The position numbers and the translations under genes are program-made. Under the pieces are notes generated by a model. It worked only from the letters and a program-made list of their open reading frames with translations, ran no database searches and was not told the origin of the DNA. Shown piece after piece: positions 11,201 to 22,031 of a DNA stretch of 64,000 nt. Each line of letters starts with the position of its first letter. Within the stretch, counting starts at the first letter, position 1. The stretch is from Anthopleura xanthogrammica. Its lineage: Eukaryota > Cnidaria > Anthozoa > Actiniaria > Actiniidae. The stretch covers positions 8,990,858 to 9,054,857 of the forward strand of contig OZ025214.1 of assembly GCA_964019055.1 (NCBI GenBank), read 5' to 3'.

Positions 11201-13464
11201 ACAGGTGACGGCGTAAGCGAAAAACCTGGTTTTGAGAGCCAAAATGGCCATTTTTCAGTTTTTTGGGCTAAAAAGCTTTTTTTTCCAGCAAAACAGTGTT
11301 TTGGACACCCAAAATGTGCTTTTCCCGGCCAAAACTTGCGTTTAGCAGTGAAAACGTCGTGTTTCGAGCAAAAGAAAATTCTCAGCAAATTTCCAATTTT
11401 GTCAGCAAAAAACAGCTTTTTTGACCAAAAAGCACCTTTACTCAGTCAAAACCGAATTTTTTTTCGCCAAAAAGTCGTGTTTTTATCTCAAGAGGTATTT
11501 TCATGAGCAAAAAGTGGGGGTTTCAGCCAACAGGTGACGGCGTAAGCGAAAAACCTGGTTTTGAGAGCCAAAATGGCCATTTTTCAGTTTTTTGGGCTAA
11601 AAAGCTTTTTTTTCCAGCAAAACAGTGTTTTGGACACCCAAAATGTGCTTTTCCCGGCCAAAACTTGCGTTTAGCAGTGAAAACGTCGTGTTTCGAGCAA
11701 AAGAAAATTCTCAGCAAATTTCCAATTTTGTCAGCAAAAAACAGCTTTTTTGACCAAAAAGCACCTTTACTCAGTCAAAACCGAATTTTTTTTCGCCAAA
11801 AAGTCGTGTTTTTATCTCAAGAGGTATTTTCATGAGCAAAAAGTGGGGGTTTCAGCCAACAGGTGACGGCGTAAGCGAAAAACCTGGTTTTGAGAGCCAA
11901 AATGGCCATTTTTCAGTTTTTTGGGCTAAAAAGCTTTTTTTCCCAGGAAAACAGTGTTTTGGACACCCAAAATGTGCTTTTCCCGGCCAAAACTTGCGTT
12001 TAGCAGTGAAAACGTCGTGTTTCGAGCAAAAGAAAATTCTCAGCAAATTTCCAATTTTGTCAGCAAAAAACAGCTTTTTTGACCAAAAAGCACCTTCACT
12101 CAGCCAAAACCGAATTTTTTTTCGCCAAAAAGTCGTGTTTTTATCTCAAGAGGTATTTTCATGAGCAAAAAGTGGGGGTTTCAGCCAACAGGTGACGGCG
12201 TAAGCGAAAAACCTGGTTTTGAGAGCCAAAATGGCCATTTTTCAGTTTTTTGGGCTAAAAAGCTTTTTTTTCCAGCAAAACAGTGTTTTGGACACCCAAA
12301 ATGTGCTTTTCCCGGCCAAAACTTGCGTTTAGCAGTGAAAACGTCGTGTTTCGAGCAAAAGAAAATTCTCAGCAAATTTCCAATTTTGTCAGCAAAAAAC
12401 AGCTTTTTTGACCAAAAAGCACCTTTACTCAGTCAAAACCGAATTTTTTTTCGCCAAAAAGTCGTGTTTTTATCTCAAGAGGTATTTTCATGAGCAAAAA
12501 GTGGGGGTTTCAGCCAACAGGTGACGGCGTAAGCGAAAAACCTGGTTTTGAGAGCCAAAATGGCCATTTTTCAGTTTTTTGGGCTAAAAAGCTTTTTTTT
12601 CCAGCAAAACAGTGTTTTGGACACCCAAAATGTGCTTTTCCCGGCCAAAACTTGCGTTTAGCAGTGAAAACGTCGTGTTTCGAGCAAAAGAAAATTCTCA
12701 GCAAATTTCCAATTTTGTCAGCAAAAAACAGCTTTTTTGACCAAAAAGCACCTTTACTCAGTCAAAACCGAATTTTTTTTCGCCAAAAAGTCGTGTTTTT
12801 ATCTCAAGAGGTATTTTCATGAGCAAAAAGTGGGGGTTTCAGCCAACAGGTGACGGCGTAAGCGAAAAACCTGGTTTTGAGAGCCAAAATGGCCATTTTT
12901 CAGTTTTTTGGGCTAAAAAGCTTTTTTTTCCAGCAAAACAGTGTTTTGGACACCCAAAATGTGCTTTTCCCGGCCAAAACTTGCGTTTAGCAGTGAAAAC
13001 GTCGTGTTTCGAGCAAAAGAAAATTCTCAGCAAATTTCCAATTTTGTCAGCAAAAAACAGCTTTTTTGACCAAAAAGCACCTTTACTCAGTCAAAACCGA
13101 ATTTTTTTTCGCCAAAAAGTCGTGTTTTTATCTCAAGAGGTATTTTCATGAGCAAAAAGTGGGGGTTTCAGCCAACAGGTGACGGCGTAAGCGAAAAACC
13201 TGGTTTTGAGAGCCAAAATGGCCATTTTTCAGTTTTTTGGGCTAAAAAGCTTTTTTTTCCAGGCAAAACAGTGTTTTGGACACCCAAAATGTGCTTTTCC
13301 CGGCCAAAACTTGCGTTTAGCAGTGAAAACGTCGTGTTTCGAGCAAAAGAAAATTCTCAGCAAATTTCCAATTTTGTCAGCAAAAAACAGCTTTTTTGAC
13401 CAAAAAGCACCTTTACTCAGTCAAAACCGAATTTTTTTTCGCCAAAAAGTCGTGTTTTTATCTC

Positions 13465-13480
13465 AAGAGGTATTTTCATG
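13465..13480 (+). other. AAGAGG motif 7 nt upstream of the recurrent ATG
   Basis: AAGAGG (13465-13470) precedes the ATG at 13478 with a 7-nt spacer, in almost every unit. It resembles a bacterial ribosome binding site, and together with the ATGA overlap it resembles translational coupling. In a satellite context it is more likely chance, since it is part of a degenerate sub-repeat. It is listed because it recurs at nearly every unit junction. Confidence 0.35.
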
Positions 13481-13544
13481 AGCAAAAAGTGGGGGTTTCA
13501 GCCAACAGGTGACGGCGTAAGCGAAAAACCTGGTTTTGAGAGCC

Positions 13545-13558
13545 AAAATGGCCATTTT
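13545..13558. repeat. 14-bp perfect palindrome AAAATGGCCATTTT
   Basis: Perfectly self-complementary with an MscI site (TGGCCA) at its centre. It is present in nearly every unit and lost at 1692, where the core reads AATAGCAATTTT. It is one sub-repeat in which the A-tract and T-tract halves pair exactly. Confidence 0.9.
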
Positions 13559-13573
13559 TCAGTTTTTTGGGCT

Positions 13574-13585
13574 AAAAAGCTTTTT
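13574..13585. repeat. 12-bp perfect palindrome AAAAAGCTTTTT with HindIII site
   Basis: Self-complementary, followed by further T residues to give T8. The HindIII site AAGCTT lies at 13577-13582. It occurs in all full-length units examined, but not in the five short units, whose deletion removes it. HindIII digestion should release the array as a 329 bp ladder. Confidence 0.9.
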
Positions 13586-13592
13586 TTTCCAG

Positions 13593-13607
13593 CAAAACAG
13601 TGTTTTG
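13593..13607. repeat. 15-bp inverted repeat CAAAACA-G-TGTTTTG
   Basis: Two 7-bp arms pair perfectly around a single central G. It lies 8 bp beyond the HindIII palindrome, so three palindromes occupy about 63 bp of each unit (13545-13607). It could support small cruciforms or serve as a dyad binding site; neither is shown. Confidence 0.85.
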
Positions 13608-16600
13608 GACACCCAAAATGTGCTTTTCCCGGCCAAAACTTGCGTTTAGCAGTGAAAACGTCGTGTTTCGAGCAAAAGAAAATTCTCAGCAAATTTCCAA
13701 TTTTGTCAGCAAAAAACAGCTTTTTTGACCAAAAAGCACCTTTACTCAGTCAAAACCGAATTTTTTTTCGCCAAAAAGTCGTGTTTTTATCTCAAGAGGT
13801 ATTTTCATGAGCAAAAAGTGGGGGTTTCAGCCAACAGGTGACGGCGTAAGCGAAAAACCTGGTTTTGAGAGCCAAAATGGCCATTTTTCAGTTTTTTGGG
13901 CTAAAAAGCTTTTTTTTCCAGCAAAACAGTGTTTTGGACACCCAAAATGTGCTTTTCCCGGCCAAAACTTGCGTTTAGCAGTGAAAACGTCGTGTTTCGA
14001 GCAAAAGAAAATTCTCAGCAAATTTCCAATTTTGTCAGCAAAAAACAGCTTTTTTGACCAAAAAGCACCTTTACTCAGTCAAAACCGAATTTTTTTTCGC
14101 CAAAAAGTCGTGTTTTTATCTCAAGAGGTATTTTCATGAGCAAAAAGTGGGGGTTTCAGCCAACAGGTGACGGCGTAAGCGAAAAACCTGGTTTTGAGAG
14201 CCAAAATGGCCATTTTTCAGTTTTTTGGGCTAAAAAGCTTTTTTTTCCAGCAAAACAGTGTTTTGGACACCCAAAATGTGCTTTTCCCGGCCAAAACTTG
14301 CGTTTAGCAGTGAAAACGTCGTGTTTCGAGCAAAAGAAAATTCTCAGCAAATTTCCAATTTTGTCAGCAAAAAACAGCTTTTTTGACCAAAAAGCACCTT
14401 TACTCAGTCAAAACCGAATTTTTTTTCGCCAAAAAGTCGTGTTTTTATCTCAAGAGGTATTTTCATGAGCAAAAAGTGGGGGTTTCAGCCAACAGGTGAC
14501 GGCGTAAGCGAAAAACCTGGTTTTGAGAGCCAAAATGGCCATTTTTCAGTTTTTTGGGCTAAAAAGCTTTTTTTTCCAGCAAAACAGTGTTTTGGACACC
14601 CAAAATGTGCTTTTCCCGGCCAAAACTTGCGTTTAGCAGTGAAAACGTCGTGTTTCGAGCAAAAGAAAATTCTCAGCAAATTTCCAATTTTGTCAGCAAA
14701 AAACAGCTTTTTTGACCAAAAAGCACCTTTACTCAGTCAAAACCGAATTTTTTTTCGCCAAAAAGTCGTGTTTTTATCTCAAGAGGTATTTTCATGAGCA
14801 AAAAGTGGGGGTTTCAGCCAACAGGTGACGGCGTAAGCGAAAAACCTGGTTTTGAGAGCCAAAATGGCCATTTTTCAGTTTTTTGGGCTAAAAAGCTTTT
14901 TTTTCCAGCAAAACAGTGTTTTGGACACCCAAAATGTGCTTTTCCCGGCCAAAACTTGCGTTTAGCAGTGAAAACGTCGTGTTTCGAGCAAAAGAAAATT
15001 CTCAGCAAATTTCCAATTTTGTCAGCAAAAAACAGCTTTTTTGACCAAAAAGCACCTTTACTCAGTCAAAACCGAATTTTTTTTCGCCAAAAAGTCGTGT
15101 TTTTATCTCAAGAGGTATTTTCATGAGCAAAAAGTGGGGGTTTCAGCCAACAGGTGACGGCGTAAGCGAAAAACCTGGTTTTGAGAGCCAAAATGGCCAT
15201 TTTTCAGTTTTTTGGGCTAAAAAGCTTTTTTTTCCAGCAAAACAGTGTTTTGGACACCCAAAATGTGCTTTTCCCGGCCAAAACTTGCGTTTAGCAGTGA
15301 AAACGTCGTGTTTCGAGCAAAAGAAAATTCTCAGCAAATTTCCAATTTTGTCAGCAAAAAACAGCTTTTTTGACCAAAAAGCACCTTTACTCAGTCAAAA
15401 CCGAATTTTTTTTCGCCAAAAAGTCGTGTTTTTATCTCAAGAGGTATTTTCATGAGCAAAAAGTGGGGGTTTCAGCCAACAGGTGACGGCGTAAGCGAAA
15501 AACCTGGTTTTGAGAGCCAAAATGGCCATTTTTCAGTTTTTTGGGCTAAAAAGCTTTTTTTTCCAGCAAAACAGTGTTTTGGACACCCAAAATGTGCTTT
15601 TCCCGGCCAAAACTTGCGTTTAGCAGTGAAAACGTCGTGTTTCGAGCAAAAGAAAATTCTCAGCAAATTTCCAATTTTGTCAGCAAAAAACAGCTTTTTT
15701 GACCAAAAAGCACCTTTACTCAGTCAAAACCGAATTTTTTTTCGCCAAAAAGTCGTGTTTTTATCTCAAGAGGTATTTTCATGAGCAAAAAGTGGGGGTT
15801 TCAGCCAACAGGTGACGGCGTAAGCGAAAAACCTGGTTTTGAGAGCCAAAATGGCCATTTTTCAGTTTTTTGGGCTAAAAAGCTTTTTTTTCCAGCAAAA
15901 CAGTGTTTTGGACACCCAAAATGTGCTTTTCCCGGCCAAAACTTGCGTTTAGCAGTGAAAACGTCGTGTTTCGAGCAAAAGAAAATTCTCAGCAAATTTC
16001 CAATTTTGTCAGCAAAAAACAGCTTTTTTGACCAAAAAGCACCTTTACTCAGTCAAAACCGAATTTTTTTTCGCCAAAAAGTCGTGTTTTTATCTCAAGA
16101 GGTATTTTCATGAGCAAAAAGTGGGGGTTTCAGCCAACAGGTGACGGCGTAAGCGAAAAACCTGGTTTTGAGAGCCAAAATGGCCATTTTTCAGTTTTTT
16201 GGGCTAAAAAGCTTTTTTTTCCAGCAAAACAGTGTTTTGGACACCCAAAATGTGCTTTTCCCGGCCAAAACTTGCGTTTAGCAGTGAAAACGTCGTGTTT
16301 CGAGCAAAAGAAAATTCTCAGCAAATTTCCAATTTTGTCAGCAAAAAACAGCTTTTTTGACCAAAAAGCACCTTTACTCAGTCAAAACCGAATTTTTTTT
16401 CGCCAAAAAGTCGTGTTTTTATCTCAAGAGGTATTTTCATGAGCAAAAAGTGGGGGTTTCAGCCAACAGGTGACGGCGTAAGCGAAAAACCTGGTTTTGA
16501 GAGCCAAAATGGCCATTTTTCAGTTTTTTGGGCTAAAAAGCTTTTTTTTCCAGCAAAACAGTGTTTTGGACACCCAAAATGTGCTTTTCCCGGCCAAAAC

Positions 16601-19600
16601 TTGCGTTTAGCAGTGAAAACGTCGTGTTTCGAGCAAAAGAAAATTCTCAGCAAATTTCCAATTTTGTCAGCAAAAAACAGCTTTTTTGACCAAAAAGCAC
16701 CTTTACTCAGTCAAAACCGAATTTTTTTTCGCCAAAAAGTCGTGTTTTTATCTCAAGAGGTATTTTCATGAGCAAAAAGTGGGGGTTTCAGCCAACAGGT
16801 GACGGCGTAAGCGAAAAACCTGGTTTTGAGAGCCAAAATGGCCATTTTTCAGTTTTTTGGGCTAAAAAGCTTTTTTTTCCAGCAAAACAGTGTTTTGGAC
16901 ACCCAAAATGTGCTTTTCCCGGCCAAAACTTGCGTTTAGCAGTGAAAACGTCGTGTTTCGAGCAAAAGAAAATTCTCAGCAAATTTCCAATTTTGTCAGC
17001 AAAAAACAGCTTTTTTGACCAAAAAGCACCTTTACTCAGTCAAAACCGAATTTTTTTTCGCCAAAAAGTCGTGTTTTTATCTCAAGAGGTATTTTCATGA
17101 GCAAAAAGTGGGGGTTTCAGCCAACAGGTGACGGCGTAAGCGAAAAACCTGGTTTTGAGAGCCAAAATGGCCATTTTTCAGTTTTTTGGGCTAAAAAGCT
17201 TTTTTTTCCAGCAAAACAGTGTTTTGGACACCCAAAATGTGCTTTTCCCGGCCAAAACTTGCGTTTAGCAGTGAAAACGTCGTGTTTCGAGCAAAAGAAA
17301 ATTCTCAGCAAATTTCCAATTTTGTCAGCAAAAAACAGCTTTTTTGACCAAAAAGCACCTTTACTCAGTCAAAACCGAATTTTTTTTCGCCAAAAAGTCG
17401 TGTTTTTATCTCAAGAGGTATTTTCATGAGCAAAAAGTGGGGGTTTCAGCCAACAGGTGACGGCGTAAGCGAAAAACCTGGTTTTGAGAGCCAAAATGGC
17501 CATTTTTCAGTTTTTTGGGCTAAAAAGCTTTTTTTTCCAGCAAAACAGTGTTTTGGACACCCAAAATGTGCTTTTCCCGGCCAAAACTTGCGTTTAGCAG
17601 TGAAAACGTCGTGTTTCGAGCAAAAGAAAATTCTCAGCAAATTTCCAATTTTGTCAGCAAAAAACAGCTTTTTTGACCAAAAAGCACCTTTACTCAGTCA
17701 AAACCGAATTTTTTTTCGCCAAAAAGTCGTGTTTTTATCTCAAGAGGTATTTTCATGAGCAAAAAGTGGGGGTTTCAGCCAACAGGTGACGGCGTAAGCG
17801 AAAAACCTGGTTTTGAGAGCCAAAATGGCCATTTTTCAGTTTTTTGGGCTAAAAAGCTTTTTTTTCCAGCAAAACAGTGTTTTGGACACCCAAAATGTGC
17901 TTTTCCCGGCCAAAACTTGCGTTTAGCAGTGAAAACGTCGTGTTTCGAGCAAAAGAAAATTCTCAGCAAATTTCCAATTTTGTCAGCAAAAAACAGCTTT
18001 TTTGACCAAAAAGCACCTTTACTCAGTCAAAACCGAATTTTTTTTCGCCAAAAAGTCGTGTTTTTATCTCAAGAGGTATTTTCATGAGCAAAAAGTGGGG
18101 GTTTCAGCCAACAGGTGACGGCGTAAGCGAAAAACCTGGTTTTGAGAGCCAAAATGGCCATTTTTCAGTTTTTTGGGCTAAAAAGCTTTTTTTTCCAGCA
18201 AAACAGTGTTTTGGACACCCAAAATGTGCTTTTCCCGGCCAAAACTTGCGTTTAGCAGTGAAAACGTCGTGTTTCGAGCAAAAGAAAATTCTCAGCAAAT
18301 TTCCAATTTTGTCAGCAAAAAACAGCTTTTTTGACCAAAAAGCACCTTTACTCAGTCAAAACCGAATTTTTTTTCGCCAAAAAGTCGTGTTTTTATCTCA
18401 AGAGGTATTTTCATGAGCAAAAAGTGGGGGTTTCAGCCAACAGGTGACGGCGTAAGCGAAAAACCTGGTTTTGAGAGCCAAAATGGCCATTTTTCAGTTT
18501 TTTGGGCTAAAAAGCTTTTTTTTCCAGCAAAACAGTGTTTTGGACACCCAAAATGTGCTTTTCCCGGCCAAAACTTGCGTTTAGCAGTGAAAACGTCGTG
18601 TTTCGAGCAAAAGAAAATTCTCAGCAAATTTCCAATTTTGTCAGCAAAAAACAGCTTTTTTGACCAAAAAGCACCTTTACTCAGTCAAAACCGAATTTTT
18701 TTTCGCCAAAAAGTCGTGTTTTTATCTCAAGAGGTATTTTCATGAGCAAAAAGTGGGGGTTTCAGCCAACAGGTGACGGCGTAAGCGAAAAACCTGGTTT
18801 TGAGAGCCAAAATGGCCATTTTTCAGTTTTTTGGGCTAAAAAGCTTTTTTTTCCAGCAAAACAGTGTTTTGGACACCCAAAATGTGCTTTTCCCGGCCAA
18901 AACTTGCGTTTAGCAGTGAAAACGTCGTGTTTCGAGCAAAAGAAAATTCTCAGCAAATTTCCAATTTTGTCAGCAAAAAACAGCTTTTTTGACCAAAAAG
19001 CACCTTTACTCAGTCAAAACCGAATTTTTTTTCGCCAAAAAGTCGTGTTTTTATCTCAAGAGGTATTTTCATGAGCAAAAAGTGGGGGTTTCAGCCAACA
19101 GGTGACGGCGTAAGCGAAAAACCTGGTTTTGAGAGCCAAAATGGCCATTTTTCAGTTTTTTGGGCTAAAAAGCTTTTTTTTCCAGCAAAACAGTGTTTTG
19201 GACACCCAAAATGTGCTTTTCCCGGCCAAAACTTGCGTTTAGCAGTGAAAACGTCGTGTTTCGAGCAAAAGAAAATTCTCAGCAAATTTCCAATTTTGTC
19301 AGCAAAAAACAGCTTTTTTGACCAAAAAGCACCTTTACTCAGTCAAAACCGAATTTTTTTTCGCCAAAAAGTCGTGTTTTTATCTCAAGAGGTATTTTCA
19401 TGAGCAAAAAGTGGGGGTTTCAGCCAACAGGTGACGGCGTAAGCGAAAAACCTGGTTTTGAGAGCCAAAATGGCCATTTTTCAGTTTTTTGGGCTAAAAA
19501 GCTTTTTTTTCCAGCAAAACAGTGTTTTGGACACCCAAAATGTGCTTTTCCCGGCCAAAACTTGCGTTTAGCAGTGAAAACGTCGTGTTTCGAGCAAAAG

Positions 19601-22031
19601 AAAATTCTCAGCAAATTTCCAATTTTGTCAGCAAAAAACAGCTTTTTTGACCAAAAAGCACCTTTACTCAGTCAAAACCGAATTTTTTTTCGCCAAAAAG
19701 TCGTGTTTTTATCTCAAGAGGTATTTTCATGAGCAAAAAGTGGGGGTTTCAGCCAACAGGTGACGGCGTAAGCGAAAAACCTGGTTTTGAGAGCCAAAAT
19801 GGCCATTTTTCAGTTTTTTGGGCTAAAAAGCTTTTTTTTCCAGCAAAACAGTGTTTTGGACACCCAAAATGTGCTTTTCCCGGCCAAAACTTGCGTTTAG
19901 CAGTGAAAACGTCGTGTTTCGAGCAAAAGAAAATTCTCAGCAAATTTCCAATTTTGTCAGCAAAAAACAGCTTTTTTGACCAAAAAGCACCTTTACTCAG
20001 TCAAAACCGAATTTTTTTTCGCCAAAAAGTCGTGTTTTTATCTCAAGAGGTATTTTCATGAGCAAAAAGTGGGGGTTTCAGCCAACAGGTGACGGCGTAA
20101 GCGAAAAACCTGGTTTTGAGAGCCAAAATGGCCATTTTTCAGTTTTTTGGGCTAAAAAGCTTTTTTTTCCAGCAAAACAGTGTTTTGGACACCCAAAATG
20201 TGCTTTTCCCGGCCAAAACTTGCGTTTAGCAGTGAAAACGTCGTGTTTCGAGCAAAAGAAAATTCTCAGCAAATTTCCAATTTTGTCAGCAAAAAACAGC
20301 TTTTTTGACCAAAAAGCACCTTTACTCAGTCCAAACCGAATTTTTTTTCGCCAAAAAGTCGTGTTTTTATCTCAAGAGGTATTTTCATGAGCAAAAAGTG
20401 GGGGTTTCAGCCAACAGGTGACGGCGTAAGCGAAAAACCTGGTTTTGAGAGCCAAAATGGCCATTTTTCAGTTTTTTGGGCTAAAAAGCTTTTTTTTCCA
20501 GCAAAACAGTGTTTTGGACACCCAAAATGTGCTTTTCCCGGCCAAAACTTGCGTTTAGCAGTGAAAACGTCGTGTTTCGAGCAAAAGAAAATTCTCAGCA
20601 AATTTCCAATTTTGTCAGCAAAAAACAGCTTTTTTGACCAAAAAGCACCTTTACTCAGTCAAAACCGAATTTTTTTTCGCCAAAAAGTCGTGTTTTTATC
20701 TCAAGAGGTATTTTCATGAGCAAAAAGTGGGGGTTTCAGCCAACAGGTGACGGCGTAAGCGAAAAACCTGGTTTTGAGAGCCAAAATGGCCATTTTTCAG
20801 TTTTTTGGGCTAAAAAGCTTTTTTTTCCAGCAAAACAGTGTTTTGGACACCCAAAATGTGCTTTTCCCGGCCAAAACTTGCGTTTAGCAGTGAAAACGTC
20901 GTGTTTCGAGCAAAAGAAAATTCTCAGCAAATTTCCAATTTTGTCAGCAAAAAACAGCTTTTTTGACCAAAAAGCACCTTTACTCAGTCAAAACCGAATT
21001 TTTTTTCGCCAAAAAGTCGTGTTTTTATCTCAAGAGGTATTTTCATGAGCAAAAAGTGGGGGTTTCAGCCAACAGGTGACGGCGTAAGCGAAAAACCTGG
21101 TTTTGAGAGCCAAAATGGCCATTTTTCAGTTTTTTGGGCTAAAAAGCTTTTTTTTCCAGCAAAACAGTGTTTTGGACACCCAAAATGTGCTTTTCCCGGC
21201 CAAAACTTGCGTTTAGCAGTGAAAACGTCGTGTTTCGAGCAAAAGAAAATTCTCAGCAAATTTCCAATTTTGTCAGCAAAAAACAGCTTTTTTGACCAAA
21301 AAGCACCTTTACTCAGTCAAAACCGAATTTTTTTTCGCCAAAAAGTCGTGTTTTTATCTCAAGAGGTATTTTCATGAGCAAAAAGTGGGGGTTTCAGCCA
21401 ACAGGTGACGGCGTAAGCGAAAAACCTGGTTTTGAGAGCCAAAATGGCCATTTTTCAGTTTTTTGGGCTAAAAAGCTTTTTTTTCCAGCAAAACAGTGTT
21501 TTGGACACCCAAAATGTGCTTTTCCCGGCCAAAACTTGCGTTTAGCAGTGAAAACGTCGTGTTTCGAGCAAAAGAAAATTCTCAGCAAATTTCCAATTTT
21601 GTCAGCAAAAAACAGCTTTTTTGACCAAAAAGCACCTTTACTCAGTCAAAACCGAATTTTTTTTCGCCAAAAAGTCGTGTTTTTATCTCAAGAGGTATTT
21701 TCATGAGCAAAAAGTGGGGGTTTCAGCCAACAGGTGACGGCGTAAGCGAAAAACCTGGTTTTGAGAGCCAAAATGGCCATTTTTCAGTTTTTTGGGCTAA
21801 AAAGCTTTTTTTTCCAGCAAAACAGTGTTTTGGACACCCAAAATGTGCTTTTCCCGGCCAAAACTTGCGTTTAGCAGTGAAAACGTCGTGTTTCGAGCAA
21901 AAGAAAATTCTCAGCAAATTTCCAATTTTGTCAGCAAAAAACAGCTTTTTTGACCAAAAAGCACCTTTACTCAGTCAAAACCGAATTTTTTTTCGCCAAA
22001 AAGTCGTGTTTTTATCTCAAGAGGTATTTTC

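Larger units (their letters stand above)
4925..13477. repeat. Transition block with scattered substitutions (26 units)
   Basis: Most units match the core apart from one or two private changes. Examples: GCAAAAAACC at 5581, CCATTTTCCAG at 7227, GCGGAAAACC at 8872, CCTGCAAAAC plus GGAAACCC at 9859, and AGGAAAAC plus CTTCACTCAGCC at 11832. Unit lengths deviate at 4925 (327), 5581 (330), 9859 (328, one C missing before GCC) and 13148 (330, extra G in CCAGGCAAAAC). No type B or short units occur here. Confidence 0.85.
13498..13692 (-). other. Recurrent 64-codon reverse open frame (probably non-coding)
   Basis: The complementary strand of almost every unit contains a 64-codon frame with the same K-x-x-F spacing (TAKRKFW, PGKAHFG, CPKHCFA, AGKKSFL). 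Two antiparallel frames with the same peptide pattern follow from a near self-complementary sub-repeat. No coding role is supported. Confidence 0.65.
13478..13806. repeat. Reference 329-bp monomer
   Basis: A representative core unit, phased at the recurrent ATG (the phase is arbitrary). Composition is 102 A, 99 T, 64 G and 64 C (38.9% GC), so there is almost no strand skew. I count 11 CpG against about 12 expected, so CpG is not depleted. It holds three palindromes (13545-13558, 13574-13585, 13593-13607), two T8 runs (13581-13588, 13761-13768), one HindIII site (13577-13582) and one MscI site (13549-13554). I see no AATAAA, no TATAAA and no CENP-B box. Confidence 0.92.
13478..13810 (+). other. 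Recurrent 110-codon open frame of the repeat (probably non-coding)
   Basis: Nearly every 329 bp unit has this frame, from ATG to a TGA that overlaps the next ATG as ATGA. The peptide is rich in Phe, Lys and Gln and is itself periodic, with K-x-x-F-x-x-x about every seven residues (SKKWGFQ, SEKPGFE, PAKQCFG, HPKCAFP, RQKVVFL). That is the translation of a roughly 21 bp sub-repeat. I see no signal peptide, membrane segment or known domain. Variants among units are mostly amino-acid changing, two units have premature stops and several are frameshifted. I therefore read it as a by-product of the repeat; translation of satellite transcripts cannot be excluded. Confidence 0.7.
13481..13810. repeat. 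Sixteen degenerate ~20.6-bp sub-repeats within one monomer
   Basis: The unit divides into about 16 segments of 16-23 bp that follow GCAAAA-N6-TTTT-N5. Approximate starts are 13481, 13501, 13521, 13541, 13571, 13591, 13612, 13633, 13654, 13672, 13688, 13708, 13729, 13749, 13770 and 13791. The segment at 13501 is the most decayed (it lacks the T-tract), that at 13672 is short, and an extra T6 half-segment follows that at 13541. The regular A-tract and T-tract order suggests that the 329 bp unit arose by amplification of a short ancestral repeat, then diverged before the long unit became the unit of amplification. Segment borders are by eye. Confidence 0.8.

Noticed and set aside
13574..13588. 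Rho-independent terminator (AAAAAGC/GCTTTTT palindrome followed by T-run)
   Set aside because: The stem would be almost entirely A-T with no room for a loop. It is explained by the sub-repeat structure and is not associated with any gene.
13545..13607. Terminal inverted repeats of a small transposon
   Set aside because: The palindromes are internal to every unit. They do not bracket a segment and show no target-site duplication or insertion polymorphism.
13478..13806. CENP-B box in the monomer
   Set aside because: The best partial matches, around TTTCGAGCAAAAG and TTTCGCCAAAAAG, lack the CGGG half of the NTTCGNNNNANNCGGGN core. The reverse-strand match at CCCGGCCAAAAC fails at the required T.
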